This document shows positions 26,111 through 35,524 of a stretch of 64,000 nucleotides of DNA, in pieces; position 1 is the stretch's first letter, and every line of letters starts with the position of its first letter. The notes under the pieces were generated by a model. That model made no database searches and was not told where the DNA came from. It saw only the letters and a list, made by a program, of their open reading frames with translations. The stretch is taken from contig CACXYH010000027.1 in assembly GCA_902771785.1 (NCBI GenBank), forward strand, positions 1 to 64,000, written 5' to 3'. The position numbers and the translations under genes are program-made. The stretch is from an uncultured Prevotellaceae bacterium. Lineage in GTDB: Bacteria > Bacteroidota > Bacteroidia > Bacteroidales > Bacteroidaceae.

Positions 26111-27862
26111 ATGAGAACAAGACTCAGCATCATACTCACCGCAGCACTCCTGACGCTCGACGCAAGTGCTGCAACCATCAACATACCCATCGGTTCTTCG
26201 ATTGCCTTCGGCATCAGGGCAGCCCGCGAAATGGTTCGTACGGGCGAGGCCCAAAGCGTCACCATCACCCTGGAACCGGGCATTCATCGCATCTACGAAC
26301 CGCTGCGCCTGCGGCCGGAAGACAGCGGGCTCACCATCTCCGGGCCCGGTTCGGTCATCAGCGGCGGTATTGAAGTGACCGGCTGGCGGCGGCAAGGCAA
26401 GCTCTACGTAGCCGATACACCCATGTTCAACGGCCGTCCGCTGGACTTCCGTCAGCTGTGGGTGAACGACCGCAAGGCCGTCAGAGCCCGCGACGTGAGC
26501 GATTTCGAGCAGATGGCCCGCATTCGCTCGGTCGACAAGGAGGGCCACGTGCTGTGGGTGCCGCGCAAGAGCATCCCTTCCAGTTTGTTGAAGCAGGTAC
26601 CTCAGGGGCTCGAAATGGTGCTCCATCAGATGTGGTGTGTTGCCAACCTGCGCATTAAGTCGCTCACAGCCCGTGGCGACAGCGTTGCCGTGAGCTTTCA
26701 CGACCCCGAGAGCCGCCTGCAGTTTGAGCATCCCTGGCCCTCTCCTATGACGCCCGACACGGGCCATCCCTCGCCCTTCTACCTCACCAACGCCTTCGAA
26801 CTGCTCGACCAACCCGGCGAATGGTATCACGACATCATGGCCCACAAGCTCTATTACTATCCGCTGCCCGACGAGGCCGACGGCAACTTTGTGGCCACCG
26901 TGCCGGCACTTGAGAACCTGGTAGAGGTCGTAGGCACGCCCGAGCGTCCGGTGAAGAACGTCAGGTTCGAGGGCATCTGCTTTGCCCACACCACTTGGAT
27001 GCGTCCCTCCACCCACGGACACGTACCCTTGCAGGCTGGTATGCCCCTCATTGAGGCCTACAAGCTGCGTCCGCAAATCGACCGTCCCAACAATCACAAG
27101 CTTGACAACCAGGGATGGCTGGGGCGCGCCCGTGCTGCGGTAGAGGCAAGCTGGGCCGAAGACGTCAGCTTTGAGGCCTGCAACTTCAATCATCTGGGCG
27201 GTTCAGGACTCGACTACCGCGTCGGCTGCAAAGGCGGACGCGTGTTCGACAGTGAGTTCTCCGATATTGCAATGAACGGACTCGTCGTTGGTTCCTTCTC
27301 GCCCGAGGGACTGGAGACCCATCTGCCCTACTCGCCCACCGACTTCCGCGAGGTGTGCCGAGGACTCAGCGTCGAGCAGACCGAGTTCCACGACCTGAGC
27401 AACGAGGACTGGGGCTGTGTGGCCATCTGCGCAGGCTACGTAAGCAACATCAACATCAGCCACAACACCATCCACGACGTCAGCTACACCGGCATTTCCC
27501 TCGGATGGGGATGGAACCGCGACCTGGTTTGCATGAAAGACAACAAGGTACAGGCAAACCTGATATACGACTACGCCCAGCACATGTACGACTGTGCCGG
27601 CATTTACACCTTGGGCAACCAGCCCGGAACCGTCATCAGCGAGAATGTGGTGCGCGACATTGCCCGTCCCTCCTACGTCCACGATTCCAATCATTGGTTC
27701 TATCTCTACACCGACGAAGGGTCGAGCAACATCACCGTGCGCGACAACTGGACACCCGAGGAGAAGTACCTGCAGAACGCCAACGGCCCGGGTAATGTGT
27801 GGCAGAACAACGGTCCGCAGGTGTCTGAAGCCATCAAGCAACGTGCCGGCATGAGGCAATAG
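26111..27862 (+). CDS. secreted right-handed beta-helix glycan-active protein (GH141-like)
   Basis: A 583-residue protein with a signal peptide (MRTRLSIILTAALLTLDASA). It has an N-terminal parallel beta-helix start (SVTITLEPGIHRIYEPLRL, LTISGPGSVISGG) and a long repeat region rich in asparagine ladders (VSFEACNFNHLGGSGLDY, INISHNTIHDVSYTGIS, NLIYDYAQHMYDCAGIYTLG). The order of these segments resembles GH141 and related beta-helix glycosidases that act on fucose or xylose in complex pectin or xylan. It begins 12 bases after the GH127 stop. The exact family and substrate are inferred. Confidence 0.68.
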   Translation: MRTRLSIILTAALLTLDASAATINIPIGSSIAFGIRAAREMVRTGEAQSVTITLEPGIHRIYEPLRLRPEDSGLTISGPGSVISGGIEVTGWRRQGKLYVADTPMFNGRPLDFRQLWVNDRKAVRARDVSDFEQMARIRSVDKEGHVLWVPRKSIPSSLLKQVPQGLEMVLHQMWCVANLRIKSLTARGDSVAVSFHDPESRLQFEHPWPSPMTPDTGHPSPFYLTNAFELLDQPGEWYHDIMAHKLYYYPLPDEADGNFVATVPALENLVEVVGTPERPVKNVRFEGICFAHTTWMRPSTHGHVPLQAGMPLIEAYKLRPQIDRPNNHKLDNQGWLGRARAAVEASWAEDVSFEACNFNHLGGSGLDYRVGCKGGRVFDSEFSDIAMNGLVVGSFSPEGLETHLPYSPTDFREVCRGLSVEQTEFHDLSNEDWGCVAICAGYVSNINISHNTIHDVSYTGISLGWGWNRDLVCMKDNKVQANLIYDYAQHMYDCAGIYTLGNQPGTVISENVVRDIARPSYVHDSNHWFYLYTDEGSSNITVRDNWTPEEKYLQNANGPGNVWQNNGPQVSEAIKQRAGMRQ

Positions 27863-27891
27863 CATACAGAACAACTATCAGATAGTGTAGA

Positions 27892-29925
27892 ATGAAAACA
27901 TCAACCCCAACATGGATATGGTACCCAGGCGACTTCGAAGTGTGGCTGGGCAACATCTTCAATAACCGACGCACGGAACGAGGCGTCATTTTCCCTCCCT
28001 TCTGGAAGCAGGACTCCCACTGGCCTACCGTAGCATTCACGAAGAGCGTAGACCTCGACGAAGATATCGAACTCACGATTGATGCCGAAGGCGAATACAG
28101 TTTCTCGGTCGACGGAAAGCTGCAGGCCCATCATCAGGTGCCGAAGGGACACCACGAACTCAGTATCAAGGTGTGGAACCAGGCCACTCCTCCCGCCATC
28201 TTTGTGACGGGCGGCAGTATCGTCTCCGACGCTACGTGGATGGTGACCTACGAAGATAAGATATGGATTGACGAGAACGGTGTGGCCCACGGTTCGGGTA
28301 TCTACGTTCCCGCAGGCTGCTGGAACTTCGACAGTCCTTCCACCCCACCCTCGCAATACCGGCTGGAGCGCAAGGAAATGCGCCCCGTAAACGAGGAGCG
28401 CATTTCGCCTGCAGGTATGCTCTACGACTTCGGACGCGAGATGTTCGGCTACCTGAAGCTCACCCAGCAGAAGGGCACCCTCGAAGTGTTCTACGGTGAG
28501 AGCCGCGAGGAAGCACTCGACAAGGAACATTGCGAGACGCTCGACGTGCTGCGCGAAGGCCACCGCACGCCAGGAAGCAAAGCCTTCCGCTACATCTATA
28601 TAGAGGCAGCTGCCGACAGTTCCTACGGCGACGTGCTCGTCGACTTCGAGTATGCGCCCTTCTCGCCCCAGCATTCAGGCTCGTTCCGCTGTTCCGACGA
28701 CGAGCTGAACCGCATCTGGGAGGTTAGCGCCTACACGCTGGAGCTGACCACCCGCGAGTTCTTCATGGACGGCATTAAGCGCGACCGCTGGACTTGGTCG
28801 GGCGACGCAATCCAGTCGTACCTGATGAACTACTATCTGCACTTCGACACCGAATGCGTGAAGCGCACCATTCGGCAGCTCAGAGGGAAAGATCCCGTGA
28901 CAGCTCATGTGAACACCATCATGGACTACACGTTCTATTGGTTCATATCCCTCCGCCAGTTCCTGATGTATACGGGCGACCTGGATTTCATTAAAGAAAT
29001 GTTCCCACGCATCAAGTCGCTCATGGACTACGTGGAGAGCCGCCTGAACGAAGACGGTTTTGCTGAGGGGAAAAGCGACGACTGGGTGTTTGTCGACTGG
29101 ACCGACTTCCCAATGCACAAGCGGGGCGTCCTCTGTTTTGAGCAGCTGCTACTGCTTAACGCTTACCTGATGCTATTCGTTCTTTCCATCTTAATAAGGA
29201 GAAACGACTTGGCCAGCTATTATGCCTCGAAAGCAAAGGCACTCCAGAAGAAGATACCCGAAACCTTCTGGGACGAGGAGCGTGGCGTGTTCTGGCACTC
29301 CCTGGAAGACGGAAAACTGAACAAGCAAATCACGAAGTTTCCTCACATCATGGCTATTGTCTATGGTCTGCTTAAAGACGAGCAAAAGGAGAAGGTGGCC
29401 AAGAACGTGCTGCTCAATCCCAACGTTCCTCCCATCACCACACCCTATATGCGCTTCTATGAACTGGAAGCCCTTTGCATCACCGGACATCACGACTACG
29501 TGATGAAGGAAATCAAGGACTACTGGGGAGGAATGCTGCGCGAGGGAGCCACCTCCTTCTGGGAGAAGTATAATCCCGAGGAGCACGGAGCCGAGCATTT
29601 GGCTATGTACGGACGTCCTTACGGCAAGTCGCTCTGCCACGCCTGGGGAGCCTCGCCCCTCTATCTGCTGGGTCGATATTTCCTCGGCGTGAAGCCCACC
29701 CGAACAGGCTACACCGAATTCGAAGTGAAGCCCGTTCTCGGCGGACTTGAATGGATGGAGGGCGACGTGCCTACACCACGCGGACTGATCCACGTCTATA
29801 TGGACAAGCACCAGGTAAAGGTGCTCAGCTCGGCTGACAACGGATGGCTCTGTCTGGAGGACGAGCGTATTGCCGTCGAGGCAGGCAAGGAATTGATTGT
29901 AGAACTGAAACAAAAACAAGCATAA
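27892..29925 (+). CDS. GH78-family alpha-L-rhamnosidase-like enzyme, no signal peptide
   Basis: A 677-residue protein matching bacterial alpha-L-rhamnosidases. Beta-sandwich domains lie at the N terminus (FTKSVDLDEDIELTIDAEGE, with YDFGREMFGYLKL near residue 180). The (alpha/alpha)6 barrel carries DGIKRDRWTWSGDA, equivalent to the conserved acid-containing motif of the family, and SDDWVFVDWTDF. A C-terminal beta domain ends with GLIHVYMDKHQVKVLSS. Unlike the two preceding enzymes it has no signal peptide, suggesting it cuts imported oligosaccharides in the cytoplasm. Its TAA overlaps the serB ATG (TAATG). Confidence 0.82.
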   Translation: MKTSTPTWIWYPGDFEVWLGNIFNNRRTERGVIFPPFWKQDSHWPTVAFTKSVDLDEDIELTIDAEGEYSFSVDGKLQAHHQVPKGHHELSIKVWNQATPPAIFVTGGSIVSDATWMVTYEDKIWIDENGVAHGSGIYVPAGCWNFDSPSTPPSQYRLERKEMRPVNEERISPAGMLYDFGREMFGYLKLTQQKGTLEVFYGESREEALDKEHCETLDVLREGHRTPGSKAFRYIYIEAAADSSYGDVLVDFEYAPFSPQHSGSFRCSDDELNRIWEVSAYTLELTTREFFMDGIKRDRWTWSGDAIQSYLMNYYLHFDTECVKRTIRQLRGKDPVTAHVNTIMDYTFYWFISLRQFLMYTGDLDFIKEMFPRIKSLMDYVESRLNEDGFAEGKSDDWVFVDWTDFPMHKRGVLCFEQLLLLNAYLMLFVLSILIRRNDLASYYASKAKALQKKIPETFWDEERGVFWHSLEDGKLNKQITKFPHIMAIVYGLLKDEQKEKVAKNVLLNPNVPPITTPYMRFYELEALCITGHHDYVMKEIKDYWGGMLREGATSFWEKYNPEEHGAEHLAMYGRPYGKSLCHAWGASPLYLLGRYFLGVKPTRTGYTEFEVKPVLGGLEWMEGDVPTPRGLIHVYMDKHQVKVLSSADNGWLCLEDERIAVEAGKELIVELKQKQA

Positions 29926-31166
29926 TGGAAAAGAACAACCGCAAGGAACAAATCCTCGTCAGAATAACCGGTCAGGACCGTCCGGGGCTTACAGCCTCAG
30001 TAATGGGCATTCTTGCCAAGTACGATGCACAAATCCTGGATATCGGACAGGCCGACATCCATTCAACGCTCTCGCTGGGCATTCTCATCCGAATGGACGA
30101 AATGCACTCGGGACAGGTAATGAAAGAGCTGCTGTTCAAGGCAACCGAACTGGGCGTGAACATCGGTTTCTCGCCCATCAGCGACGACGAGTATGAAGAC
30201 TGGGTGAGCCATCAGGGCAAGAACCGCTACATTCTCATGGTGATGGGCCGTCAGCTGGAGGCCCGCCAGATAGAGGCTGCAACTTCGGTTATTGCCGATC
30301 AGGGACTGAACATCGACTCTATCATCCGCCTGACAGGCCGCAAGAGCATCAAGAATCCCGCCAAACACGTAAGGGCTTGCATCGAGTTCTCGCTCAGAGG
30401 CGAGCCCCACGACCGTCAGGAAATGCAGCGCAAGCTCATGAAGTTGTCGAGCGAAATGGAAATCGACTTCTCATTTCAGCTCGACGATATGTTCCGTCGT
30501 ATGCGTCGACTCATTTGCTTCGATATGGACTCAACGCTCATTCAGACGGAGTGTATTGACGAGTTGGCCGAGCGTGCAGGTGTGGGAGCTGAGGTGAAGG
30601 CTATCACCGAGAGCGCTATGAGGGGCGAAATCGACTTCAAGGAGAGTTTCACCCGTCGCGTCTCGCTGCTCAAGGGACTCGACGTGAGCGTAATGCAGGA
30701 GATTGCCGAGCACTTGCCCATCACCGAGGGCGTAGACCGTCTGATGACTATTCTGAAGCGCTGCGGCTATAAGATTGCCATTCTTTCAGGTGGATTTACC
30801 TATTTCGGCGAATACCTGCAGCGCAAGTACGGCATTGACTACGTCTACGCCAACGAGCTGGAGATTGACGAGAACGGTAAGCTCACGGGCAACTACGTGG
30901 GCGAAATCGTCGACGGCCACCGCAAGGCCGAGCTGCTGAAGCTCATTGCGCAGGTAGAGAAAGTGAACCTTGCTCAGACTATCGCCGTTGGCGACGGAGC
31001 CAACGACCTGCCCATGATTTCAGAAGCAGGCCTGGGTATTGCCTTTCACGCCAAACCGCGCGTTGTGGCCAACGCCAAACAGAGCATCAACACCATCGGA
31101 CTCGACGGTGTGCTCTATTTCCTCGGATTCAAGGACTCATATCTGGGAGAGCAGGGAAAGCTATGA
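29925..31166 (+). CDS. serB: phosphoserine phosphatase with two N-terminal ACT domains
   Basis: A 413-residue cytoplasmic enzyme for the last step of serine synthesis, removing phosphate from phosphoserine. Two ACT-type regulatory domains occupy residues ~8-85 (VRITGQDRPGLTASVMG) and ~95-180. The HAD catalytic domain follows, with the nucleophile in CFDMDSTLIQTECIDELA near residue 200, ILSGGFTYF, and AVGDGANDLPM. The start is set by the TAATG overlap with the GH78 stop; an in-frame upstream extension would lie inside that gene. Its stop overlaps the next gene (ATGA). Placement in a glycosidase run is unusual. Confidence 0.94.
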   Translation: MEKNNRKEQILVRITGQDRPGLTASVMGILAKYDAQILDIGQADIHSTLSLGILIRMDEMHSGQVMKELLFKATELGVNIGFSPISDDEYEDWVSHQGKNRYILMVMGRQLEARQIEAATSVIADQGLNIDSIIRLTGRKSIKNPAKHVRACIEFSLRGEPHDRQEMQRKLMKLSSEMEIDFSFQLDDMFRRMRRLICFDMDSTLIQTECIDELAERAGVGAEVKAITESAMRGEIDFKESFTRRVSLLKGLDVSVMQEIAEHLPITEGVDRLMTILKRCGYKIAILSGGFTYFGEYLQRKYGIDYVYANELEIDENGKLTGNYVGEIVDGHRKAELLKLIAQVEKVNLAQTIAVGDGANDLPMISEAGLGIAFHAKPRVVANAKQSINTIGLDGVLYFLGFKDSYLGEQGKL

Positions 31167-33052
31167 TAGAAAAGAAGAACCTGGCCGTACTGGGCATGAT
31201 GTGTGCCGGCTGTGCGGCTAACGTTGAACGAAAGCTCAATACAATCGAGGGTGTACGCTCGGCCAGCGTCAACCTGCCTACGAGAACAGCACTTGTAGAG
31301 TACGACACCGAACAGACCACGCTACAGCAGATGCAGGAGCAGCTGGCCGGTATTGGCTATGATATGGTGATTGAGGAAGACCGTAACGTAGAGGCAATTG
31401 AGCGGCGTGCCTATCAGCAGCTGCAGCGCAAGTGCATTACTTCGTGGGTGCTGGCGTTGCTCGTGATGAGCATTTCAATGGATTGGCTCTCTATGTCGTC
31501 ACGTAGCGAAGCCAATCAGCTGATGCTCATCCTGAGTCTGGCCAACCTCATCTATTGCGGACGCCAGTTCTACGTTGTAGCCTGGAAACAGCTCACACAC
31601 GGCTCTGCCAATATGGACACCCTCGTGGCCCTGTCTACGTGCATTTCCTTCCTGTTCAGCGTCTTCAATACCTTCTGGGGCGACGATTTCTGGGGAAGTC
31701 GGGGCATTGAGAACCACACCTACTACGACGCTTCGGTGATGATTATCACCTTTGTGCTGACGGGCCGTCTGCTCGAAGAGCGTGCCAAGCAGGGCACCGC
31801 CTCCAGCATTCGCTCGCTGATGGGTCTGCAACCAAAGACGGCCCATCTGGTTGATGCCGACAATATCAGCGACATCCCCATTGCTGCCGTTCAGCAACGC
31901 GACATTCTCGAGGTGCGTCCGGGTGAGAAAGTGCCCGTCGACGGTAAAGTCACTCAGGGCGAAGCGCTAATTGACGAGAGCATGATGACGGGCGAGTCAG
32001 TACCCGTCAGCAAATCGGAAGGCGACAAAGTGCTGGCCGGAACGATTGTGAGCAAAGGTACATTGCGCTTCCGAGCCGAAGAAATAGGCCAGAAGACGGT
32101 GCTGGCCAACATGATTCGTATGGTTCAGGAGGCTCAGGGGTCGAAGGCTCCCGTTCAGCACGTGGTCGACCGCATTGCCCTGATATTCGTTCCTGCAGTC
32201 GTAGGCATTGCCGTTCTGGTGTTTCTGCTGTGGCTGCTCATTGGCGGTTCGCAACACCTGCCGCAGGCCATCCTCTCGGCTGTATCCGTGCTCGTTATCG
32301 CCTGTCCCTGTGCTATGGGGTTGGCTACGCCGACAGCGCTGATGGTGGGCATAGGCAAAGCCGCCGAACGCAACATTCTGATAAAGGACGCAACGGCGCT
32401 GGAGCAGCTGCGTAAGGTCGACGCAATGGTGGTCGACAAGACCGGCACCGTCACAATGCCCGCCACTTCGGCCGAGGGCGAAAGCAGCGAAATGCTGAAA
32501 CCCTACGCACGCGAAGCCATCAGCCTGCTGCACGAGCAGCAGATAAGCATCCACATGATGAGTGGCGACAAGGAAGAACGGGTGGCCCATTGGGCCCGCG
32601 AGGCCGGTATTGAGCACTATCAGAGCCAGGTGCTGCCGCAGGACAAAGAGAACCTGGTGCGCCGTCTGCAGGCCGAAGGCCACACGGTGGCGATGGTGGG
32701 CGACGGTATCAACGACTCTCAGGCGCTGGCTACTGCCGACGTGAGCATTGCTATGGGACGCGGCACCGACGTAGCAATGGACGTGGCTCAGGTGACGCTT
32801 ATGGGCGACGACCTGCGCCGCATTCCCGACGCCATTACTATTTCGCGGAAGACCGTAGGGATGATACACCAGAACCTGTTCTGGGCGTTTATCTATAATA
32901 TAATATGTATTCCCCTTGCGGCCGGGCTCCCCTACCTCTTCGGGCTATCGTGGCAAATCACCCCCATGTGGGCTTCGGCGCTGATGGCCTTCTCGAGCGT
33001 GAGCGTGGTGCTGAACAGCCTGCGACTGAAACTATCTAAAAACACAATCTGA
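31163..33052 (+). CDS. CopA-type heavy-metal P-type ATPase missing its nucleotide-binding domain
   Basis: A 629-residue membrane protein of the P1B ATPase family. Visible: an N-terminal metal-binding domain with GMMCAGC (residues 11-17), membrane helices, the actuator TGES (MMTGESVPVS), the metal-site CPC in VIACPCAMGLA near residue 381, the phosphorylation motif DKTGT near 425, and GDGIND near 512. Only about 40 residues separate DKTGT from MMSGDKEE; the usual 140-170-residue N-domain with its SEHP/HP motif is absent. The frame is intact across the gap. The protein may be inactive, regulatory, or use a rearranged nucleotide site. It overlaps serB by four bases and the symporter gene starts three bases after its stop. 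Confidence 0.85.
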   Translation: MIEKKNLAVLGMMCAGCAANVERKLNTIEGVRSASVNLPTRTALVEYDTEQTTLQQMQEQLAGIGYDMVIEEDRNVEAIERRAYQQLQRKCITSWVLALLVMSISMDWLSMSSRSEANQLMLILSLANLIYCGRQFYVVAWKQLTHGSANMDTLVALSTCISFLFSVFNTFWGDDFWGSRGIENHTYYDASVMIITFVLTGRLLEERAKQGTASSIRSLMGLQPKTAHLVDADNISDIPIAAVQQRDILEVRPGEKVPVDGKVTQGEALIDESMMTGESVPVSKSEGDKVLAGTIVSKGTLRFRAEEIGQKTVLANMIRMVQEAQGSKAPVQHVVDRIALIFVPAVVGIAVLVFLLWLLIGGSQHLPQAILSAVSVLVIACPCAMGLATPTALMVGIGKAAERNILIKDATALEQLRKVDAMVVDKTGTVTMPATSAEGESSEMLKPYAREAISLLHEQQISIHMMSGDKEERVAHWAREAGIEHYQSQVLPQDKENLVRRLQAEGHTVAMVGDGINDSQALATADVSIAMGRGTDVAMDVAQVTLMGDDLRRIPDAITISRKTVGMIHQNLFWAFIYNIICIPLAAGLPYLFGLSWQITPMWASALMAFSSVSVVLNSLRLKLSKNTI

Positions 33053-33055
33053 CTT

Positions 33056-34525
33056 ATGCAAACTATCGACCTGATCGTCTTCCTCGTCTTTACCGGAGGC
33101 GTAGTGCTCATGGGAGCATCATTTTTCAAGAAAGGCTCGTCGGCCAACGAGTTCACCAGCGCAGGCGGTTCGCTGCCCGGCTGGGTGGTGGGCATGTCGA
33201 TTTTCGCCACCTACGTATCGAGCATCAGCTATATTGGCTATCCGGGCAAAGCGTTTGCCAGCGACTGGAACGCCTTCGTCTTCTCGCTCAGCATTCCTAT
33301 AGCCAGCTATTTCGCCGCCCGCTATTTCGTGCCGTTCTACAGGCAGAGCGGCTCGGTGTCGGCCTATGCCTTCCTCGAGGAGAAGTTCGGTCGCTGGGCG
33401 CGGCTCTACGCGTCGGCCTGCTACCTGCTCACGCAGATTGCGCGTATGGGCAGCATTCTCTATCTGCTGGCCGTACCTATGTATATACTGATGGGCTGGA
33501 ACATGCACGTGGTCATTCTGGCCACTACGCTCGCCATTATTCTCTACTCTATGCTGGGCGGGCTGAAGGCCGTCATCTGGGCCGACGCCATTCAGGGTAT
33601 TATCCTCATCGGAGGCGCCGTGCTCTGCCTGATTATTCTCTTCTGCCAGATGCCCGAAGGCCCGATGCAGGTGTTCGACCTCGCCATTCATTCGCCTCAG
33701 GGCAACAAGTTCTCGCTGGGTGCCTTCACGAGCGACCTCTCAACGAGCACGTTCTGGGTGTGCCTGGTTTACGGCATCTTCATCAACCTTCAGAACTACG
33801 GTATCGACCAGAACTACGTGCAGCGCTACCACGCAGCCAAAGACGAGCGGTCGGCCCGCTTCTCGGCCCAGTTCGGCGGCTATCTGTTCATTCCCGTCTC
33901 AGCGCTGTTCTTCCTCATCGGCACCGCGCTCTACAGCTACTATACGGCGCGTCCGGAGCTGCTGCCCGAGAGCATTGCGGCCAAGCCCGACTACGTGTTC
34001 CCCTACTTCATTGTGCAGGGACTGCCCGTAGGTCTGCGCGGCCTGCTCATTGCCTCTATCTTTGCTGCCGGAATGAGCACCGTCTCTACGAGCGTCACGT
34101 CGGCCGCCACCATCATTCTGACCGACTACTACAAGCCGCTCATTCACGACGCGAGCGACTCGCGCCACGTCTACGTGCTTCGTCTCTCCAGCCTCATTGT
34201 GGGCTTGCTGGGTGCAGCTGTGGCTATAGCGATGTTGAGCGTTGAGAGCATTATCGACGCGTGGTGGAAGCTGTCGAGCATCTTCAGCGGCGGAATGCTG
34301 GGTCTGTTCCTGCTGGGTTGGCTGGGGCGCACCGTGCGCCACGCAGACGCCGCTATTGGCGTCGTCTGCGGCGTCATCGTCATTGGCTGGATTTCGGCTG
34401 CCCAGTGGCTGGGCTTGCCTCCTACAGGCGTCCACGAGTATCTGGCCATCGTCTTCGGCACCATCGTTATTTTCCTCGTAGGCTTCCTGCTGGGAAGATG
34501 CTTTAGCGTTAAGAAGTCTCGCTGA
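33056..34525 (+). CDS. sodium:solute symporter (SSS family)
   Basis: A 489-residue inner-membrane protein with about 13 predicted helices, of the sodium:solute symporter family. The N terminus is TIDLIVFLVFTGGVVLMG, followed by the characteristic GGSLPGWVVGMSIFATYVSSIS and GYPGKAFASDW. AGMSTVSTSVTSAATI corresponds to the conserved sodium-site region. As the last gene of the glycosidase-serB-ATPase run it may import a sugar or acid released by these enzymes, but the substrate cannot be read from the sequence. Confidence 0.87.
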   Translation: MQTIDLIVFLVFTGGVVLMGASFFKKGSSANEFTSAGGSLPGWVVGMSIFATYVSSISYIGYPGKAFASDWNAFVFSLSIPIASYFAARYFVPFYRQSGSVSAYAFLEEKFGRWARLYASACYLLTQIARMGSILYLLAVPMYILMGWNMHVVILATTLAIILYSMLGGLKAVIWADAIQGIILIGGAVLCLIILFCQMPEGPMQVFDLAIHSPQGNKFSLGAFTSDLSTSTFWVCLVYGIFINLQNYGIDQNYVQRYHAAKDERSARFSAQFGGYLFIPVSALFFLIGTALYSYYTARPELLPESIAAKPDYVFPYFIVQGLPVGLRGLLIASIFAAGMSTVSTSVTSAATIILTDYYKPLIHDASDSRHVYVLRLSSLIVGLLGAAVAIAMLSVESIIDAWWKLSSIFSGGMLGLFLLGWLGRTVRHADAAIGVVCGVIVIGWISAAQWLGLPPTGVHEYLAIVFGTIVIFLVGFLLGRCFSVKKSR

Positions 34526-34528
34526 CGA

Positions 34529-34556
34529 AACTGATATCTGATATCTGAGTCACGCG
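34529..34556 (+). repeat. 24-bp dispersed repeat, copy 1
   Basis: Core AACTGATATCTGATATCTGA plus GTCA and a further CGCG, starting four bases after the symporter stop. It is found again at 35371, 35525 and 40791. Copies 1 and 3 are identical over 28 bases. Confidence 0.85.
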
Positions 34557-34586
34557 CTGCGATAATATCATCTTTGCTAACGAAAT

Positions 34587-34619
34587 GAAGCAGGAGGGCT
34601 TTCGGGAGCCTCCTGCTTC
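34587..34619 (-). terminator. terminator of the HU-like gene
   Basis: GAAGCAGGAGG pairs perfectly with CCTCCTGCTTC across an 11-base loop, 23 bases beyond the stop of the HU-like gene. On the minus strand it is followed only by ATTTCG, so the T tract is short. It could also stop leftward readthrough. Confidence 0.6.
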
Positions 34620-34641
34620 TTTCGGTTTTCGCGGCGACGGC

Positions 34642-35136
34642 TTACGGCGTTACGGTCTCGTTCATGAACGCGTGCTCGGCGTAGTTCTTGGTCTTGTGGG
34701 TGCCGGTGACCCATCCTGCACGCTCCAGGTTCACGCGCTTCAGCATAGCCCGGCTGGTGATGTTCTCGCCCGAGATGTCGCTGCCCTCGGGCGTCAGACG
34801 GATGTGGATGCCCTGGATTTTCGTGGCGTCGCAGCCCTCCTTGTCCTCGGAACCGCCCTTCACGGCCTCAATCACGGGGGTAAACGTTCCCAGCCCGTCG
34901 ATTTTCACCGCGTTCGAGGCCATGCACTCCTCGACCACCGCCTCGGAGAAGGCAATGAGCACACCCATGATGACGTCGAGCGTATAGGGCGAGCCGTGCC
35001 TCATAATGTGCTTCGCGAGCGAACGCGTCGAGAGCGTCTGCAGGATTTTCGCCTCAGGATACCATTTGCCGAACATCTTGGAGTCGCGCGTCTGGTTCTG
35101 TCTCACGTTGTAGAAAAACTTTTTCTCTGTTGCCAT
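34642..35136 (-). CDS. HU-like DNA-binding protein (long Bacteroidales form)
   Basis: A 164-residue histone-like protein of the extended HU type common in Bacteroidales. The N-terminal extension contains FFYNVRQNQTRDSKMFGKWY. The HU helices follow (SLAKHIMRHGSPYTLDVIMG, VEECMASNAVKIDGLGTFTP), with a basic C-terminal arm region (IHIRLTPEGSDIS). Such proteins often sit near VirE/DUF3987 genes, as here. It is transcribed leftward from a promoter at 35193-35200 and lies between inverted copies 1 and 2 of the 24-bp repeat. Confidence 0.85.
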   Translation of the reverse strand: MATEKKFFYNVRQNQTRDSKMFGKWYPEAKILQTLSTRSLAKHIMRHGSPYTLDVIMGVLIAFSEAVVEECMASNAVKIDGLGTFTPVIEAVKGGSEDKEGCDATKIQGIHIRLTPEGSDISGENITSRAMLKRVNLERAGWVTGTHKTKNYAEHAFMNETVTP

Positions 35137-35192
35137 AATAGTTTAAGATTTAAATGGTTAATAAAAGGTTTGGTTGATTAATTTTCACAATG

Positions 35193-35200
35193 CAAAGGTA
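35193..35200 (-). promoter_or_regulatory. -7 box of the HU-like gene
   Basis: TACCTTTG on the minus strand, about 56 bases ahead of the ATG. Confidence 0.7.
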
Positions 35201-35370
35201 CGAAAATTTTTCATCTTCTGCAAATAATTTCGCGAAAAAAGCACGCAAAAAAGCACGCGCTCTCTTCTGCCCTTGAGGCCGGGGCGGACGCCCTCTTTAG
35301 TTCATCCAATTGTACCGTTTAGTTTTGTTAACCGTGTGCTTTACCCCTCCCCTGCTGCCGCCCCCGATTT

Positions 35371-35394
35371 TGACTCAGATATCAGATATCAGTT
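35371..35394 (-). repeat. 24-bp dispersed repeat, copy 2 (inverted)
   Basis: Exact reverse complement of the 24-base core of copies 1 and 3. With copy 3 it forms the arms of a large inverted repeat enclosing the AT palindrome at 35430-35467. Confidence 0.85.
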
Positions 35395-35429
35395 TTCTCA
35401 TGGAGCAATACAAAATAGCGGCTCAAAGT

Positions 35430-35467
35430 TTACTATATATATAATATATATATTATATATATAGTAA
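35430..35467. repeat. 38-bp perfect AT palindrome
   Basis: TTACTATATATATAATATA followed by its exact reverse complement. The only G/C bases are the paired C35433 and G35464. A sequence like this readily extrudes as a cruciform. It sits in the 545-base gene-free stretch 35137-35681 together with repeat copies 2 and 3 and two divergent promoters. Confidence 0.85.
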
Positions 35468-35524
35468 TATATATACATATATTATTCACTCTAATCTTTA
35501 GCCAAAACGTTTGCTCGCCAAATA

